The notes under the pieces: generated by a model
The model's input: only the letters and a program-made list of their open reading frames with translations
Told to the model about the DNA's origin: nothing
Database searches by the model: none
Origin: an uncultured Prevotella sp.
Lineage (GTDB): Bacteria > Bacteroidota > Bacteroidia > Bacteroidales > Bacteroidaceae
Direction of reading: 5' to 3'
NCBI GenBank assembly: GCA_944319815.1
Contig: CALUEX010000004.1
Location: forward strand, 1 to 64,000
DNA: 64,000 nucleotides
Shown here: in pieces, positions 1 through 8,669 of the stretch
Position numbering within the stretch: position 1 is the stretch's first letter
Layout of the letters: each line of letters begins with the position of its first letter
Program-made: the position numbers and the translations under genes

Positions 1-70
1 CACCCAATAATTTTACGTAACTCGCTGATTATCATTGTGCGCTATATGATGGCGCAAAAAAGTGATGAAG

Positions 71-1171
71 TCAGGAGCGTGCCGAATCCACGTCTATGGG
101 TTTTGACATGGATTGCACCTCCGCTTTCAAGTCATACTTCTTAATGTATTTCCGCCACATATCCTGTAAGTTTGCCGGACAGATAATCAGCGTGCTGCTG
201 GCGAAGGCCATCTCATACAGTTTGGCAATGGCGCAGGCGGTGATGGTTTTACCCAAGCCGACCACGTCGCCAATCATAGCCCCGCCACGCTTGTCGTTGT
301 TCAGGTTCTTCGCCGCTATCTTTACGGCAGTCTGCTGGAAGTCGAACAGGTCATGCCGGAACTCCGGAGGAAGCGTGAACTCCTTGATGCCGCTTCGTGC
401 CTCTTGGCTCAGGTGGTAAGCGGTTTTCAGATAGATATAATAAGGCGGTATTATTTTGTCACCTGCCCAACTCTCGTCAATTATCCGAGCCAGTTCCTCT
501 GTGATATCCAAGCAGAAACGCTCATTCCAACGGTCGTCAAACCACCGTGCCAGCTTTTCCGCACTGTCGCTGTCGGCAAACTCTGCATTCAGTTCACCTT
601 GCCGGGTCAGCCCCGCATACGTCAGGTTGCTGCTGCCCATGATGGCCTGTATCTTGTTGAAGTTGTCATCCGGACGGTGGGCAAGGTAGAGTTTGGCGTG
701 CAACGGCTCTTTCAAATACAGCTTCACGCACACCTTGCCTTCCTTCAATTGCACGGACAGGCGGCGCAAAGTCCGCTCATCGGCAGCGGAAGGCAATCCC
801 AACAGAAGCTGTCTCCTGAAATCCTCAGCAATCTGTCTCTTGCAGCGTTGCACGTATTCCGAATCGGGCAAGGTTTCCTGATGCGAATAAAGGCTGCGTA
901 TCAAGTCCTCGTCCGGGCGGTGCATCCCGATCAGCAGGCGGCAAAACCTCATCCTGCACTTGTCATCCTCGTACACATAACCGCCGGGCAGTTTGTCCAC
1001 CTGCTCCACTATCAGGTTCCAGCCGCGCAGGTTGAAATATCCCACGCAAAAATCGACACGCTTCACACCTGTGTTTTCGATGATGCCGCGAAGCCCGTCC
1101 GTAAACTTTATGTCTATATTGTCGTATATCCTCGCCATTTTCTCTTGGTAAGAGATATACGTAAAAGACAT
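71..1171 (-). pseudogene. N-terminal fragment of a PLD-nuclease/SNF2-like helicase
   Basis: The frame encodes 366 aa and then stops, whereas proteins with this domain order are usually about 1000 aa. Residues 30-220 look like a phospholipase-D-like nuclease module, with an HxK motif at H158-K160 and a GSSN motif at 179-182. Residues 275-345 begin a superfamily 2 helicase, with a Walker A motif GDVVGLGKT at 301-309. The DEAH box and all later helicase motifs are missing. The last residues before the stop lie 70 bp from the window edge, so a frameshift or insertion just beyond the edge is likely. Such proteins occur in phage-defence and DNA-repair contexts, but no partner gene is visible here. 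The domain call is from motifs only. Confidence 0.7.
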
Positions 1172-1320
1172 AAATCCTATAAATCAGAGCGTTATCAAAT
1201 ATGAGTAAGCTGTTTTGCTAAACAAATCCATATGCTTATCATATTATAATCGAAAACCATTCATGGAATTTGCGATATTTTGCATACCTTTGCAATATAA
1301 CTATAACTCTTACCAAGAGA
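1141..1320. repeat. 14-bp inverted repeat flanking the helicase promoter region
   Basis: The word TCTCTTGGTAAGAG at 1141-1154, inside the helicase 5' end, recurs as its exact reverse complement at 1307-1320. A TACCTTTG box on the plus strand lies at 1285-1292 just before the second copy, and GATGTTG/CAACATC can pair at about 1319-1341. This could be an operator pair or a footprint of an old rearrangement. No function can be assigned. Confidence 0.4.
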
Positions 1321-2021
1321 TGTTGTAATTTGCTCAACATCTTAACCGCTTATATTGCAGGTATTGCACATGCAAAATATGCATTCTTAAAATAATACTA
1401 TTACTTATTTCTGAAGTCTGAAAATACCAGTTCTTTTACTTCCAAGATTCAGACAACTTAGAATTCTGCATTTTCATATTTAAGGATAAATCTCTTTCTG
1501 TATTTTTATATTTTAATACATATTGTATTTGAACTCTCGTTATCTTAGAATGCTATTGATTGTGTTCCAAACATTCTTTCGCAAGGCGAAACGGCGGTGA
1601 AAACGCCCCGATGCAAAGCAGTCGGCAAGTAACTTTTGAGGAAACGGAACGAAGTTTTGTGACCACAAAAGTACAACTTGCTTGACAAATCCTGCAACCG
1701 TGACAATATATCAGGAATGTATTTTGCGTTGATTTTACGTGTTTTCAACTCTTCGGGACCCATATCTCTTGATTACATGGCCAACAAATCCCATGACTTC
1801 GCGAATATTGAAATCAGGTAATCAAGTAATCTGAGTTACCCTATTCTGAATGTTGAGAGTACTCAAACTCAAGAAACGTAAATGTCTGAAATCTGTAATC
1901 CGACAAATCTTTTCCCTATTGTCATGTCATAGCTTAATCTTAGATTCTTTAATCCCGAATTTTAGGAATATGAACATTCACGAATCAAACTATTTTGTAA
2001 AAGGAAACGTTGACAATAAGC
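1321..2021. other. AT-rich spacer without a convincing gene
   Basis: This stretch is clearly AT-richer than the rest of the window. A 72-codon minus-strand frame at 1545-1763 has no recognisable family and is not called. CTTGATTAC at 1768-1776 and GTAATCAAG at 1818-1826 form a 9-bp inverted repeat. A short plus-strand frame starting at 1971 would read across the IS insertion point if the IS were removed, but it gives only about 31 aa. The region looks like degraded island DNA. Confidence 0.5.
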
Positions 2022-2029
2022 AGAAAAAC
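2022..2029. repeat. left copy of 8-bp target-site duplication
   Basis: AGAAAAAC abuts the left end of the IS; the identical right copy is at 3495-3502 directly after the terminal GCTGACCC. Confidence 0.9.
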
Positions 2030-2080
2030 GGGTCAGCGGATATTCTCGGTTGGTATCTCCGATGTATCAGGCATATTGCT

Positions 2081-2088
2081 TATCTTTG
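2081..2088 (+). promoter_or_regulatory. -7 box of the IS, almost leaderless
   Basis: TATCTTTG ends only four bases before the ATG at 2093. A transcript starting at the usual distance from this box would begin at or very near the start codon, so the first IS ORF would be translated from a leaderless or nearly leaderless mRNA. No good TTTG -33 element is seen. Confidence 0.6.
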
Positions 2089-2092
2089 TGGC

Positions 2093-2443
2093 ATGAAATC
2101 AGAACAATTACTTCGCGCCATCCTTCCGGATGTGCTGATAGACAATTTTGATGTGGTAAACTTTGAGAAAACCGATTCCCGTTTTGACATATGGCTCGAC
2201 GAGAAGAAAGTCCAGCTGAAAGAAGACAGGTGGAAGGGCGGTATTATAGCCTATGGCTTCGGTGAGTACCATGAGATCCGTGATTTTCCCATCCGCGGAC
2301 GTGCCACTTACCTGCATGTCCGCAAGCGGAAATGGCTTGACAAGTCAAGCGGCGAGATATTCAGCTATGACTGGGATTTGTCCGAGTATGACAGCACGCG
2401 TCTGAACGCGGAGTTTGTCGCTTTTTTAAAAGAAGGAGATTGA
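2093..2443 (+). CDS. ISAon1-family transposase N-terminal region protein
   Basis: A 116-aa protein matching by eye the short first ORF of Bacteroidetes ISAon1-type elements: a central DFPIRGRATYLHVRKRKW segment, a following EIFSY, and a conserved tail TRLNAEFVAFLKE. Upstream in-frame codons exist back to 1850 but lie outside the IS, so the ATG just after the -7 box is the natural start. The frame ends in a T6A4 run (2422-2430) before the stop; the second ORF is in the +1 frame relative to this one, so recoding or re-initiation would be needed to join them. The role is presumably DNA binding or subunit contact in transposition. Confidence 0.85.
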   Translation: MKSEQLLRAILPDVLIDNFDVVNFEKTDSRFDIWLDEKKVQLKEDRWKGGIIAYGFGEYHEIRDFPIRGRATYLHVRKRKWLDKSSGEIFSYDWDLSEYDSTRLNAEFVAFLKEGD

Positions 2444-3457
2444 GTCCACTCCCGTAAGTATTTCCACATTGGCCGCGCGTAACGGCTTGAACGGCCAGAC
2501 CCTGCGCAAACAGTACAAGAATGTCATCAGCGGTTACCGTGTCTGGGACCAACTTGGACACGCAGAGGAGTACATCCTTTTTCCGGAAAACATCGGTGCG
2601 GATTTAAGCCTTGACGAGACCTGTCTGAGCAACGGAGAGGTATATACCCTTCTGACCAACAAGGCTGCGCATGGACGTAAGGGTACGCTGGTGGCCATGA
2701 TACGGGGCGTGGCGACAGACATGGTAGCAGTCTCCTGCGCAAGTTGCCTTCCGCCATCCGCCGTGTCGTGAGAACTGTCACCACGGATCTATCCTCAGCC
2801 ATGATGCTGACCGTCAAGAAGGTGTCCCCTCATGCCACGCTTATAAACGACCGTTTTCATGTGCAGCAGCTCATGTCCGAGGCCGTGGACCAGCTGAGGA
2901 TACGGCTACGCTGGCAGGTGCTTGAAGAAGAGAACAAAGCACTAAGGGAACACCGTGCCGGATGTAAGGCTGCCAAAAGCAGGGCAGAACGTGAGGCTTT
3001 AGGACAATGGGAGCCATGCCGCATGGCCAACGGTGAAACCATGCCGCAGGTCATGGCCAGAAGCCGGCACGTCATCCTCAAGCACAAATCCAAATGGAAC
3101 GGACAGCAGAAGAAACGTGCGGAGGTGCTTTTTGAACGCTTCCCGAAGCTGAAGGAAGCTTACGGGCTAAGCATGAGACTGACGGAACTGTTCAACAAAA
3201 AATCCACTCCTGCCCAGGCACGTCTGAACCTTGCAAGATGGTATAACGAGGTGGAGACTTTCGGAGAAAACGAATTCGCGCGTGTACTGGAAACCTTTGA
3301 GAACCATAATAAGACTATCATCAATTACTTCGAGGAAAGGCTGACAAACGCATCGGCCGAATCGTTCAACGCCAAGATAAAGGCTTTCCGCGCGCAGTTC
3401 AGAGGCGTAGGAGATATCAAGTTCTTTATGTTCAGACTTGCAACACAATATGCCTGA
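2430..3457 (+). pseudogene. DDE transposase of ISL3 type, broken by a frameshift
   Basis: Two overlapping frames together make one transposase. The first part (to about 2725) carries the conserved stretch LSLDETCLSNGEVYTLL. The second part (from about 2726, ending 3457) carries TDLSSAMM, the LINDRFHVQQL core and the C-terminal block TNASAESFNAKIKAFRAQF, all typical of the ISL3 DDE domain. Continuity is restored by re-reading one base near 2726, equivalent to a 1-nt deletion. The fragment after the shift retains the expected LLRKLPSAIRR sequence, which pins the shift to 2721-2731. No canonical slippery heptamer is at that point, so a mutation or sequencing error is more likely than programmed recoding. 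Confidence 0.85.
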
Positions 3458-3606
3458 TACGTCGGGGCTACCAACCGGGAATATCCGCTGACCCAGAAAA
3501 ACAAAATCCAATCTAATGCAACTTGCTTGAAAAGATAAAGATTGTGTCTGGATTTCATTGCATTTCAAGAATGTTCGGTGTTCGCATGGTGTTCGCAAAG
3601 GATATG

Positions 3607-3637
3607 AAAAAAGCAGTTACGAACTTCGTAACTGCTT
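3607..3637 (-). terminator. intrinsic terminator of the CAT tRNA
   Basis: An 11-bp perfect stem (AAGCAGTTACG with its complement) with a 5-nt loop is followed, on the minus strand, by six T residues. It lies 13 bp beyond the tRNA 3' end. Confidence 0.85.
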
Positions 3638-3649
3638 GATTTTCAATGT

Positions 3650-3722
3650 GGGCCATCCAGGGCTTGAACCTGGGACCTCCAGATTATGAGTCTGTTGCTC
3701 TAACCAACTGAGCTAAAAGCCC
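3650..3722 (-). tRNA. tRNA with CAT anticodon (elongator Met, or Ile2)
   Basis: A 73-nt cloverleaf read on the minus strand: D arm TAGCTCAGTTGGTTAGAGC, anticodon arm CAGACTCATAATCTG with CAT, and T arm CCAGGTTCAAGCCCTGG. CCA is not encoded. The acceptor stem has a T-T mismatch at the sixth pair and a G-T at the fifth. Without tRNA-wide comparison, elongator Met cannot be separated from lysidine-modified Ile. Its 3' end borders the accessory strip, the usual arrangement for islands integrated into tRNA 3' ends, but no integrase is in view. Confidence 0.9.
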
Positions 3723-4340
3723 TACTCAGACCATAGGTGGTCAAGTTTTCGTGTGCAAAGGTACGGCTATTTGGGCAAACTGCCAAATTTTTTTTGTAAA
3801 ATGTGCGTAAAAAACATGAAAAAACGGTGTTCGGGCGGTTGTTGACGGTGTTTATAAGGTTTTTGGGGAGTTGTAATTGTTCTTTCGTCTCGTGGGGGAT
3901 GGGTGTGGCGCGACCGTTTTGCTGGGCTTTTGGGGAAGTCAACGGAGGATGACGGAGTGGTGCATCGTGGACGGGACGGCCTCTGTGCTCCCATCTGTGG
4001 CGTTGGCGTGGCATGGGCGGTCGGTGTGCCTGTGTCTACGGATGCTTCCGGGCGCCTTGTCGGTTGGGTGTTGGCGTGCGTGTCGTGGATGCTGTGGAGG
4101 CGTGTGTTGGCGCGTATCCCGGGGCGATTGCGGTGCTCTTGTAAATGGCTGATTGCCAGACGGTTCGCCGTTTGCCGCAAATCGTGCTGCAAAAGATGCC
4201 CTTTGAGGCGGTAAAAGATGGCTTATTGCGGGATGAAAGCTGCCCTTTTGCGTTTCCGCGGATGTGGGGACGCATTGCCGTCGGCTGCATAAAATATGGA
4301 AAGATACGTTAAATTTGCGTGATAATGCGCGTCGGCGGTG
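3723..4340. other. intergenic region, no supported gene
   Basis: Several frames of 80-150 codons are open here on both strands, but they overlap each other, show no family signature and have unnatural composition (His/Thr/Pro-rich on one strand, Gly/Cys/Trp-rich on the other). From about 4160 to 4262 there is a decayed member of the AAAGGGCA hairpin repeat family described at other loci. Confidence 0.55.
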
Positions 4341-4383
4341 GTTAATATCGACTATTTGTACTAAATTTGCAACCGATATTAAC
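4341..4383 (+). promoter_or_regulatory. promoter inside a 10-bp inverted repeat, calcium ATPase
   Basis: GTTAATATCG (4341-4350) and CGATATTAAC (4374-4383) are exact inverted copies separated by 23 bp. The -7 element TAAATTTG (4362-4369) lies between them and the expected transcription start falls in the right arm. A dimeric regulator bound here would cover the promoter. The ATG is at 4406. Confidence 0.6.
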
Positions 4384-4405
4384 TTAATCATTTCTTAATT
4401 GATAA

Positions 4406-7021
4406 ATGAGCAACGAGATTAACCCGTTATTCAGCAACCTGCATGGGTTGACGGATAACGAAGTGGCAAAGAGCCGTCAGGAGCACGGCGAAAACACCCT
4501 TACGCCTCCAAAGAGGACCCCGCTGTGGAAACTTTACCTTGAGAAATACAAGGACCCCATCATCAAGATTTTGCTTGTGGCTGCCGTTGTGTCGCTTGCC
4601 TTGGCCAGCATCAAGGGCGAGTATATCGAGACTATAGGCATCATCCTGGCCATCATCCTGGCCACGACCATCGGCTTTTGGTTCGAGATGGACGCTGCAA
4701 AGAAGTTCAACGTGCTTACGGCGCTGGGCGAGGAGTCGCCCGTCAAGGTGCGCCGTGGGGGCAAGGTGGTTGAGATTGCGAGGAAAGACGTCGTTGTCGG
4801 CGATGTCGTTATTATAGAGGTAGGTGACGAAATACCTGCCGACGGTACGCTCGTCGAGTCAACCGACTTGCAGATTGACGAGTCGTCGCTCACCGGCGAG
4901 CCGATTATCACCAAGCACGCCGACCCGGAGAAGAACGACGGCGAGGCTACTTACCCCTCGTCGAAGGTGCTGCGCAGCACGATGGTGATGAACGGCCGCG
5001 GCACGTTCCAGGTGACCGAGGTCGGCGACGCCACCGAGATTGGCAAGGTTTCGCGCGCCAGCACCGAGATGACCTCGGTGAAGACACCCCTCAATATGCA
5101 GCTCGACAAGCTGGCTAAGCTCATCAGCAAGTTCGGCATCGGCATATCCGTTGCCGCCTTCGTCATATTCCTCGGCCGTGACATAATCCTCGACACCAAC
5201 GGCGTTTGGGCGTCGGGCGACTGGCTGCAGATGGCGATTGTCGTGCTCAACTATTTCATGATGGCCGTCACCTTGATAGTGATGGCCGTGCCCGAGGGTA
5301 TGCCCATGGCCGTCACCCTTAGCCTTGCGCTCAACATGAGGCGTATGCTGAAGAACAACAACCTCGTGCGCAAGCTGCACGCTTGCGAGACGATGGGAGC
5401 CGTGACGGTAATCTGCACCGACAAGACCGGTACGCTGACGCAGAACAAAATGCAGGTGGCCGACATGAAGAAATACGTCGATGACGACACGCTTTTCGGC
5501 TCGTCCATAGCCCTGAACACCACCGCCCACCTCGACACGGAGGGCGGCAAGGGCATCGGGAACCCTACGGAAATAGCCCTGTTGCTGTGGCTTGAGAAGA
5601 ACGGCACTGACTACCGTGCGCTCCGCCGGGAAGAGGATATAGAGGAACAGTTGCCGTTCTCTACCGAGCGCAAGTATATGGCAACCGTCGGTAAGGTGGC
5701 CGGCAAGCGCGTGCTGATGGTCAAGGGCGCGCCCGAAATCATCGCCTCGATGTGCGACCTGTCAGAAGGTGAGCGCAAGGAAATAGGCGAACGCCTGCGC
5801 GGATACCAGAACCAGGCAATGCGCACGCTTGCCTTTGCCTACCGTGTGCTGGCCGAAGGAGAGACGGCCGACCTCGGCTCAATAGCCGCAGGGCCTAAAC
5901 TGACCTTCCAGGCCGTGACGGCCATAAGCGACCCCATCCGCCAAGACGTGCCCGACGCCGTGCGCCAGTGCATCGATGCGGGCATACAGGTCAAGATTGT
6001 GACGGGCGACACGTCGGCAACAGCTATCGAGATAGCCCGCCAAATAGGCATCTGGGACAAGGCTACGCCAGCCGAGGCGCAAATCACCGGACCCGACTTC
6101 GCGGCCCTTTCTGACGAGAAGGCGTTTGAGCTCGTGCCCAAATTGCGCGTAATGAGCCGTGCAAGGCCAACCGACAAGCAACGTCTCGTCAACCTGTTGC
6201 AGAAACACAACGCCGTCGTTGCCGTGACAGGCGACGGCACCAACGACGCTCCCGCCCTTCACCATGCCCACGTAGGGCTCTCGCTTGGCTCCGGAACGTC
6301 GGTTGCGAAGGAGGCCAGCGACATGACGCTCATAGACGATTCGTTCCGCAGCATAGTAAATGCCGTGATGTGGGGACGCTCGCTTTACAAGAACATCCAG
6401 CGCTTCCTCTTCTTCCAGCTCGTCGTCAACGTCACGGCGTTGTTGCTCGTCCTGGGCGGCTCGATGATAGGAACGGAGCTTCCGCTCACCGTCACTCAAA
6501 TCCTTTGGGTAAACCTCATAATGGACACATTCGCCGCCCTTGCCTTGGCATCGCTGCCACCGTCGCGCGAGGTCATGAAGGAAAAGCCGCGCAAGCAGAG
6601 CGACTTCATCATCACCAAGGGCATGGCGCAGGGTATCATAGGCATCGGCGTGGCGTTCTTCGCCGTGCTGTTCGCCTTCCTCATCCACTGCAACCAGTCG
6701 GAGGGCGACCTGCACGTACACGAGCTGTCGATGTTCTTCACCACGTTCGTGATGCTCCAGTTCTGGAACTTGTTTAACGCCAAGGCGTTCGGCTCGAACC
6801 ATTCGGCTTTCCATGCCTTCACCCATGACAACGGCCTCCTGCTCGTCTTGCTCATCATCTTGGGCGGACAGTGGCTCATCGTGACCTTCGGCGGCCAGAT
6901 GTTCCGCACCGAGCCGTTATCTCTTGCGGAGTGGCTTGTCATCATAGCCAGCACGTCCCTTGTGATGTGGGTTGGCGAGTTGTGGCGCGCCGTGAAACGT
7001 CTGAAGAACAGGAATGCGTAA
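4406..7021 (+). CDS. calcium-translocating P-type ATPase (PMCA type)
   Basis: An 871-aa type II P-type ATPase that should pump Ca2+ (or a similar cation) out of the cytosol at the cost of ATP. Visible landmarks: actuator-domain SLTGEP around residue 161, membrane segment M4 with PEGMP at 296-300, phosphorylation motif DKTGTLT with aspartate 339, and the hinge GDGTNDAP near 609. The C-terminal third contains the last hydrophobic membrane segments. Length and order fit the PMCA group; substrate specificity is inferred from the family. The downstream phosphatase gene overlaps its end by 8 bp, so the two are probably co-transcribed. The upstream palindrome suggests regulated expression. Confidence 0.93.
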   Translation: MSNEINPLFSNLHGLTDNEVAKSRQEHGENTLTPPKRTPLWKLYLEKYKDPIIKILLVAAVVSLALASIKGEYIETIGIILAIILATTIGFWFEMDAAKKFNVLTALGEESPVKVRRGGKVVEIARKDVVVGDVVIIEVGDEIPADGTLVESTDLQIDESSLTGEPIITKHADPEKNDGEATYPSSKVLRSTMVMNGRGTFQVTEVGDATEIGKVSRASTEMTSVKTPLNMQLDKLAKLISKFGIGISVAAFVIFLGRDIILDTNGVWASGDWLQMAIVVLNYFMMAVTLIVMAVPEGMPMAVTLSLALNMRRMLKNNNLVRKLHACETMGAVTVICTDKTGTLTQNKMQVADMKKYVDDDTLFGSSIALNTTAHLDTEGGKGIGNPTEIALLLWLEKNGTDYRALRREEDIEEQLPFSTERKYMATVGKVAGKRVLMVKGAPEIIASMCDLSEGERKEIGERLRGYQNQAMRTLAFAYRVLAEGETADLGSIAAGPKLTFQAVTAISDPIRQDVPDAVRQCIDAGIQVKIVTGDTSATAIEIARQIGIWDKATPAEAQITGPDFAALSDEKAFELVPKLRVMSRARPTDKQRLVNLLQKHNAVVAVTGDGTNDAPALHHAHVGLSLGSGTSVAKEASDMTLIDDSFRSIVNAVMWGRSLYKNIQRFLFFQLVVNVTALLLVLGGSMIGTELPLTVTQILWVNLIMDTFAALALASLPPSREVMKEKPRKQSDFIITKGMAQGIIGIGVAFFAVLFAFLIHCNQSEGDLHVHELSMFFTTFVMLQFWNLFNAKAFGSNHSAFHAFTHDNGLLLVLLIILGGQWLIVTFGGQMFRTEPLSLAEWLVIIASTSLVMWVGELWRAVKRLKNRNA

Positions 7022-7616
7022 TATAATATTCGATTTTGGCGGCATCCTCGTTGACCTTGACCGCAAGCGCTGCATCGATGCGTTCACGCGCATCGGTGCA
7101 GGTGCCATTGCCGGGTATGTTGATGAATGCCGCCAGGAGGACCTTTTCCACGACCTTGAGGTTGGCAACACCGGCATAGGGCAGTTTTGCGACGCCGTGC
7201 GGCGCGCCTGTCCCGGCTGTTCGGCCACGGACGACGCCATCTGCGAAGCATGGAACGCACTGCTTGCAGGCATACCGAAGCGGCGTCTTGACAAGCTGTC
7301 GGAGCTTAAACAGGCCTACAGGCTTGTGCTCTTGAGCAACACCAACCCAATACACTGGCGCAAGGCCGCCGCCGACTATTTCACGCAAGGCGGCCTCACC
7401 GTCGGCGACTATTTTGAAACGGCTTACCTGTCTTACGAGATGCACCTGCTGAAACCGGGAGAAGAAATCTTCCGCAGGGTGCTTGACGAGTCGGGTATGG
7501 CTGTCGGCGACACGCTGTTCATCGACGACTCAGCCGCCAACTGTGCCGCCGCTTCCGCTTTAGGCATAGCCACGCTCCATGCCGTGCGCCCCGACGAGTG
7601 GCTCAATAGGCTGTGA
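7014..7616 (+). CDS. HAD-superfamily hydrolase, subfamily IA variant 3
   Basis: A 200-aa HAD phosphatase. Motif I reads IIFDFGGILVDLD, with the nucleophile D7 and the second acidic residue of the usual DxD replaced by glycine, as in YihX-like proteins. Motif II is the LLSNTN segment near residue 105 and motif III/IV is FIDDS near residue 170. Enzymes of this type dephosphorylate small sugar phosphates or nucleotides; the substrate here is unknown. The gene overlaps the calcium ATPase by 8 bp, so translation is likely coupled. Confidence 0.88.
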   Translation: MRNIIFDFGGILVDLDRKRCIDAFTRIGAGAIAGYVDECRQEDLFHDLEVGNTGIGQFCDAVRRACPGCSATDDAICEAWNALLAGIPKRRLDKLSELKQAYRLVLLSNTNPIHWRKAAADYFTQGGLTVGDYFETAYLSYEMHLLKPGEEIFRRVLDESGMAVGDTLFIDDSAANCAAASALGIATLHAVRPDEWLNRL

Positions 7617-7715
7617 ACTGCCGCCCTTCATGGCATCAGCCGTGCGGCGCTATAATATAAAGGTGTAGCCCCGGCAGGGCAAAGGCTTGGCCAAACATAT
7701 TACAATCTCTCGACA

Positions 7716-8630
7716 ATGTACAACCAATCAGTAGCGTCAATAGGCTTTTTCGACGGTGTGCACCGCGGCCACAGATACCTCATCAAGGCCGTAATGGACT
7801 GTGCAGCCAAGTGTGGTATGCAGTCAACCGTGGTCACTTTCGACCGCCATCCGCGCCTCGTGCTCCACAAGGAGTTCCAGCCGAGGCTGTTGACCACCGC
7901 CGAAGAGAAGGCTGCGTTAATCAAGTCAACGGGCGTAGACAACTGCGTGATGCTGCATTTCGACGAGAAGCTGGCGTCGCTTTCGGCTTACGACTTCATG
8001 AAGGACGTGCTGCGCGACCGCCTGAACGTGCGCAAGCTGATAACGGGATATGACAACCGCTTCGGCCATAACCGCTCCGAGGGCTTCGACGACTATGTGC
8101 GCTACGGCCGTGAGCTTGGCATCGACGTTATGCGTGCCGACGCCTTCGTGCTCAACGGCGTGCAGGTAAGTTCGTCGGTCATACGTTCGTTCCTTTCGGC
8201 CGGCGAGGTAGAGATGGCCGCGATGTGCCTTGGCCGCCATTACCGGTTGGCCGGCAGGGTGGTGGGCGGTTACCATGAGGGCCGCAAGTTAGGGTTCCCC
8301 ACGGCCAACATCGAGTTGGCCGACAGGCTGCAACTCGTCCCGGAGACGGGTGTTTATGCCGTGAAGGTGTCGATTGACGGCGGCGCGCGCCTTGCCGGAG
8401 GCATGATGAACATCGGCAACCGGCCTACGTTCGACGGCACGGAGACTACCCTTGAGGTCAACATCTTCGGCTTCAGCGGCGACCTTTACGGCCATGAGGT
8501 CAGCGTGAAGTTCGTAAAGCGGCTGCGCGGCGAGCGCAAGTTCAGTTCTGCGGCCAAGCTGGCGGAGCAGCTCGAGGCCGACCGCACCGACGCCATGGCA
8601 GCCCTTGAGGCCTCGGGGCGTCAACTTTAA
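7716..8630 (+). CDS. ribF: bifunctional riboflavin kinase / FAD synthetase
   Basis: A 304-aa protein with the RibF order. The N-terminal nucleotidyltransferase domain has GFFDGVHRGH at 10-19 with the HxGH signature and adenylates FMN to FAD. The C-terminal flavokinase domain begins near residue 180 and contains GFPTANIEL. It converts riboflavin to FMN and FAD in the cytoplasm. The length is normal for the family. It starts 100 bp after the HAD gene, and no riboswitch-like structure is obvious upstream. The CPBP protease follows 39 bp downstream on the same strand. Confidence 0.95.
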   Translation: MYNQSVASIGFFDGVHRGHRYLIKAVMDCAAKCGMQSTVVTFDRHPRLVLHKEFQPRLLTTAEEKAALIKSTGVDNCVMLHFDEKLASLSAYDFMKDVLRDRLNVRKLITGYDNRFGHNRSEGFDDYVRYGRELGIDVMRADAFVLNGVQVSSSVIRSFLSAGEVEMAAMCLGRHYRLAGRVVGGYHEGRKLGFPTANIELADRLQLVPETGVYAVKVSIDGGARLAGGMMNIGNRPTFDGTETTLEVNIFGFSGDLYGHEVSVKFVKRLRGERKFSSAAKLAEQLEADRTDAMAALEASGRQL

Positions 8631-8669
8631 TGATGATTGTAAAACAATGTTACGACATAAAAGGGAAAG

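Larger units (their letters stand above)
2030..3494 (+). mobile_element. ISL3/ISAon1-type insertion sequence, 1465 bp
   Basis: The ends are imperfect inverted repeats of about 49 bp (2030-2078 and 3446-3494) that start GGGTCAGCGGATAT and match at about 45 positions. They are flanked by an exact 8-bp direct repeat AGAAAAAC at 2022-2029 and 3495-3502, the duplication length expected for ISL3-family elements. Inside are a short first ORF and a second transposase ORF broken by a single-base shift. The transposase stop codon lies in the right inverted repeat. The intact duplication indicates an insertion that has not rearranged since. Boundaries rest on direct comparison of both ends and flanks. 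Confidence 0.92.

Noticed and set aside
2724-2728. Programmed -1 frameshift in the IS transposase
   Set aside because: No slippery heptamer or downstream pseudoknot is seen at the break; a one-base deletion explains it more simply. Kept only as an alternative.
3767-4391. Overlapping open frames of 80-150 codons on both strands before the calcium ATPase
   Set aside because: They overlap in several frames, have skewed low-complexity composition and no family motif; the region also contains a decayed hairpin repeat.
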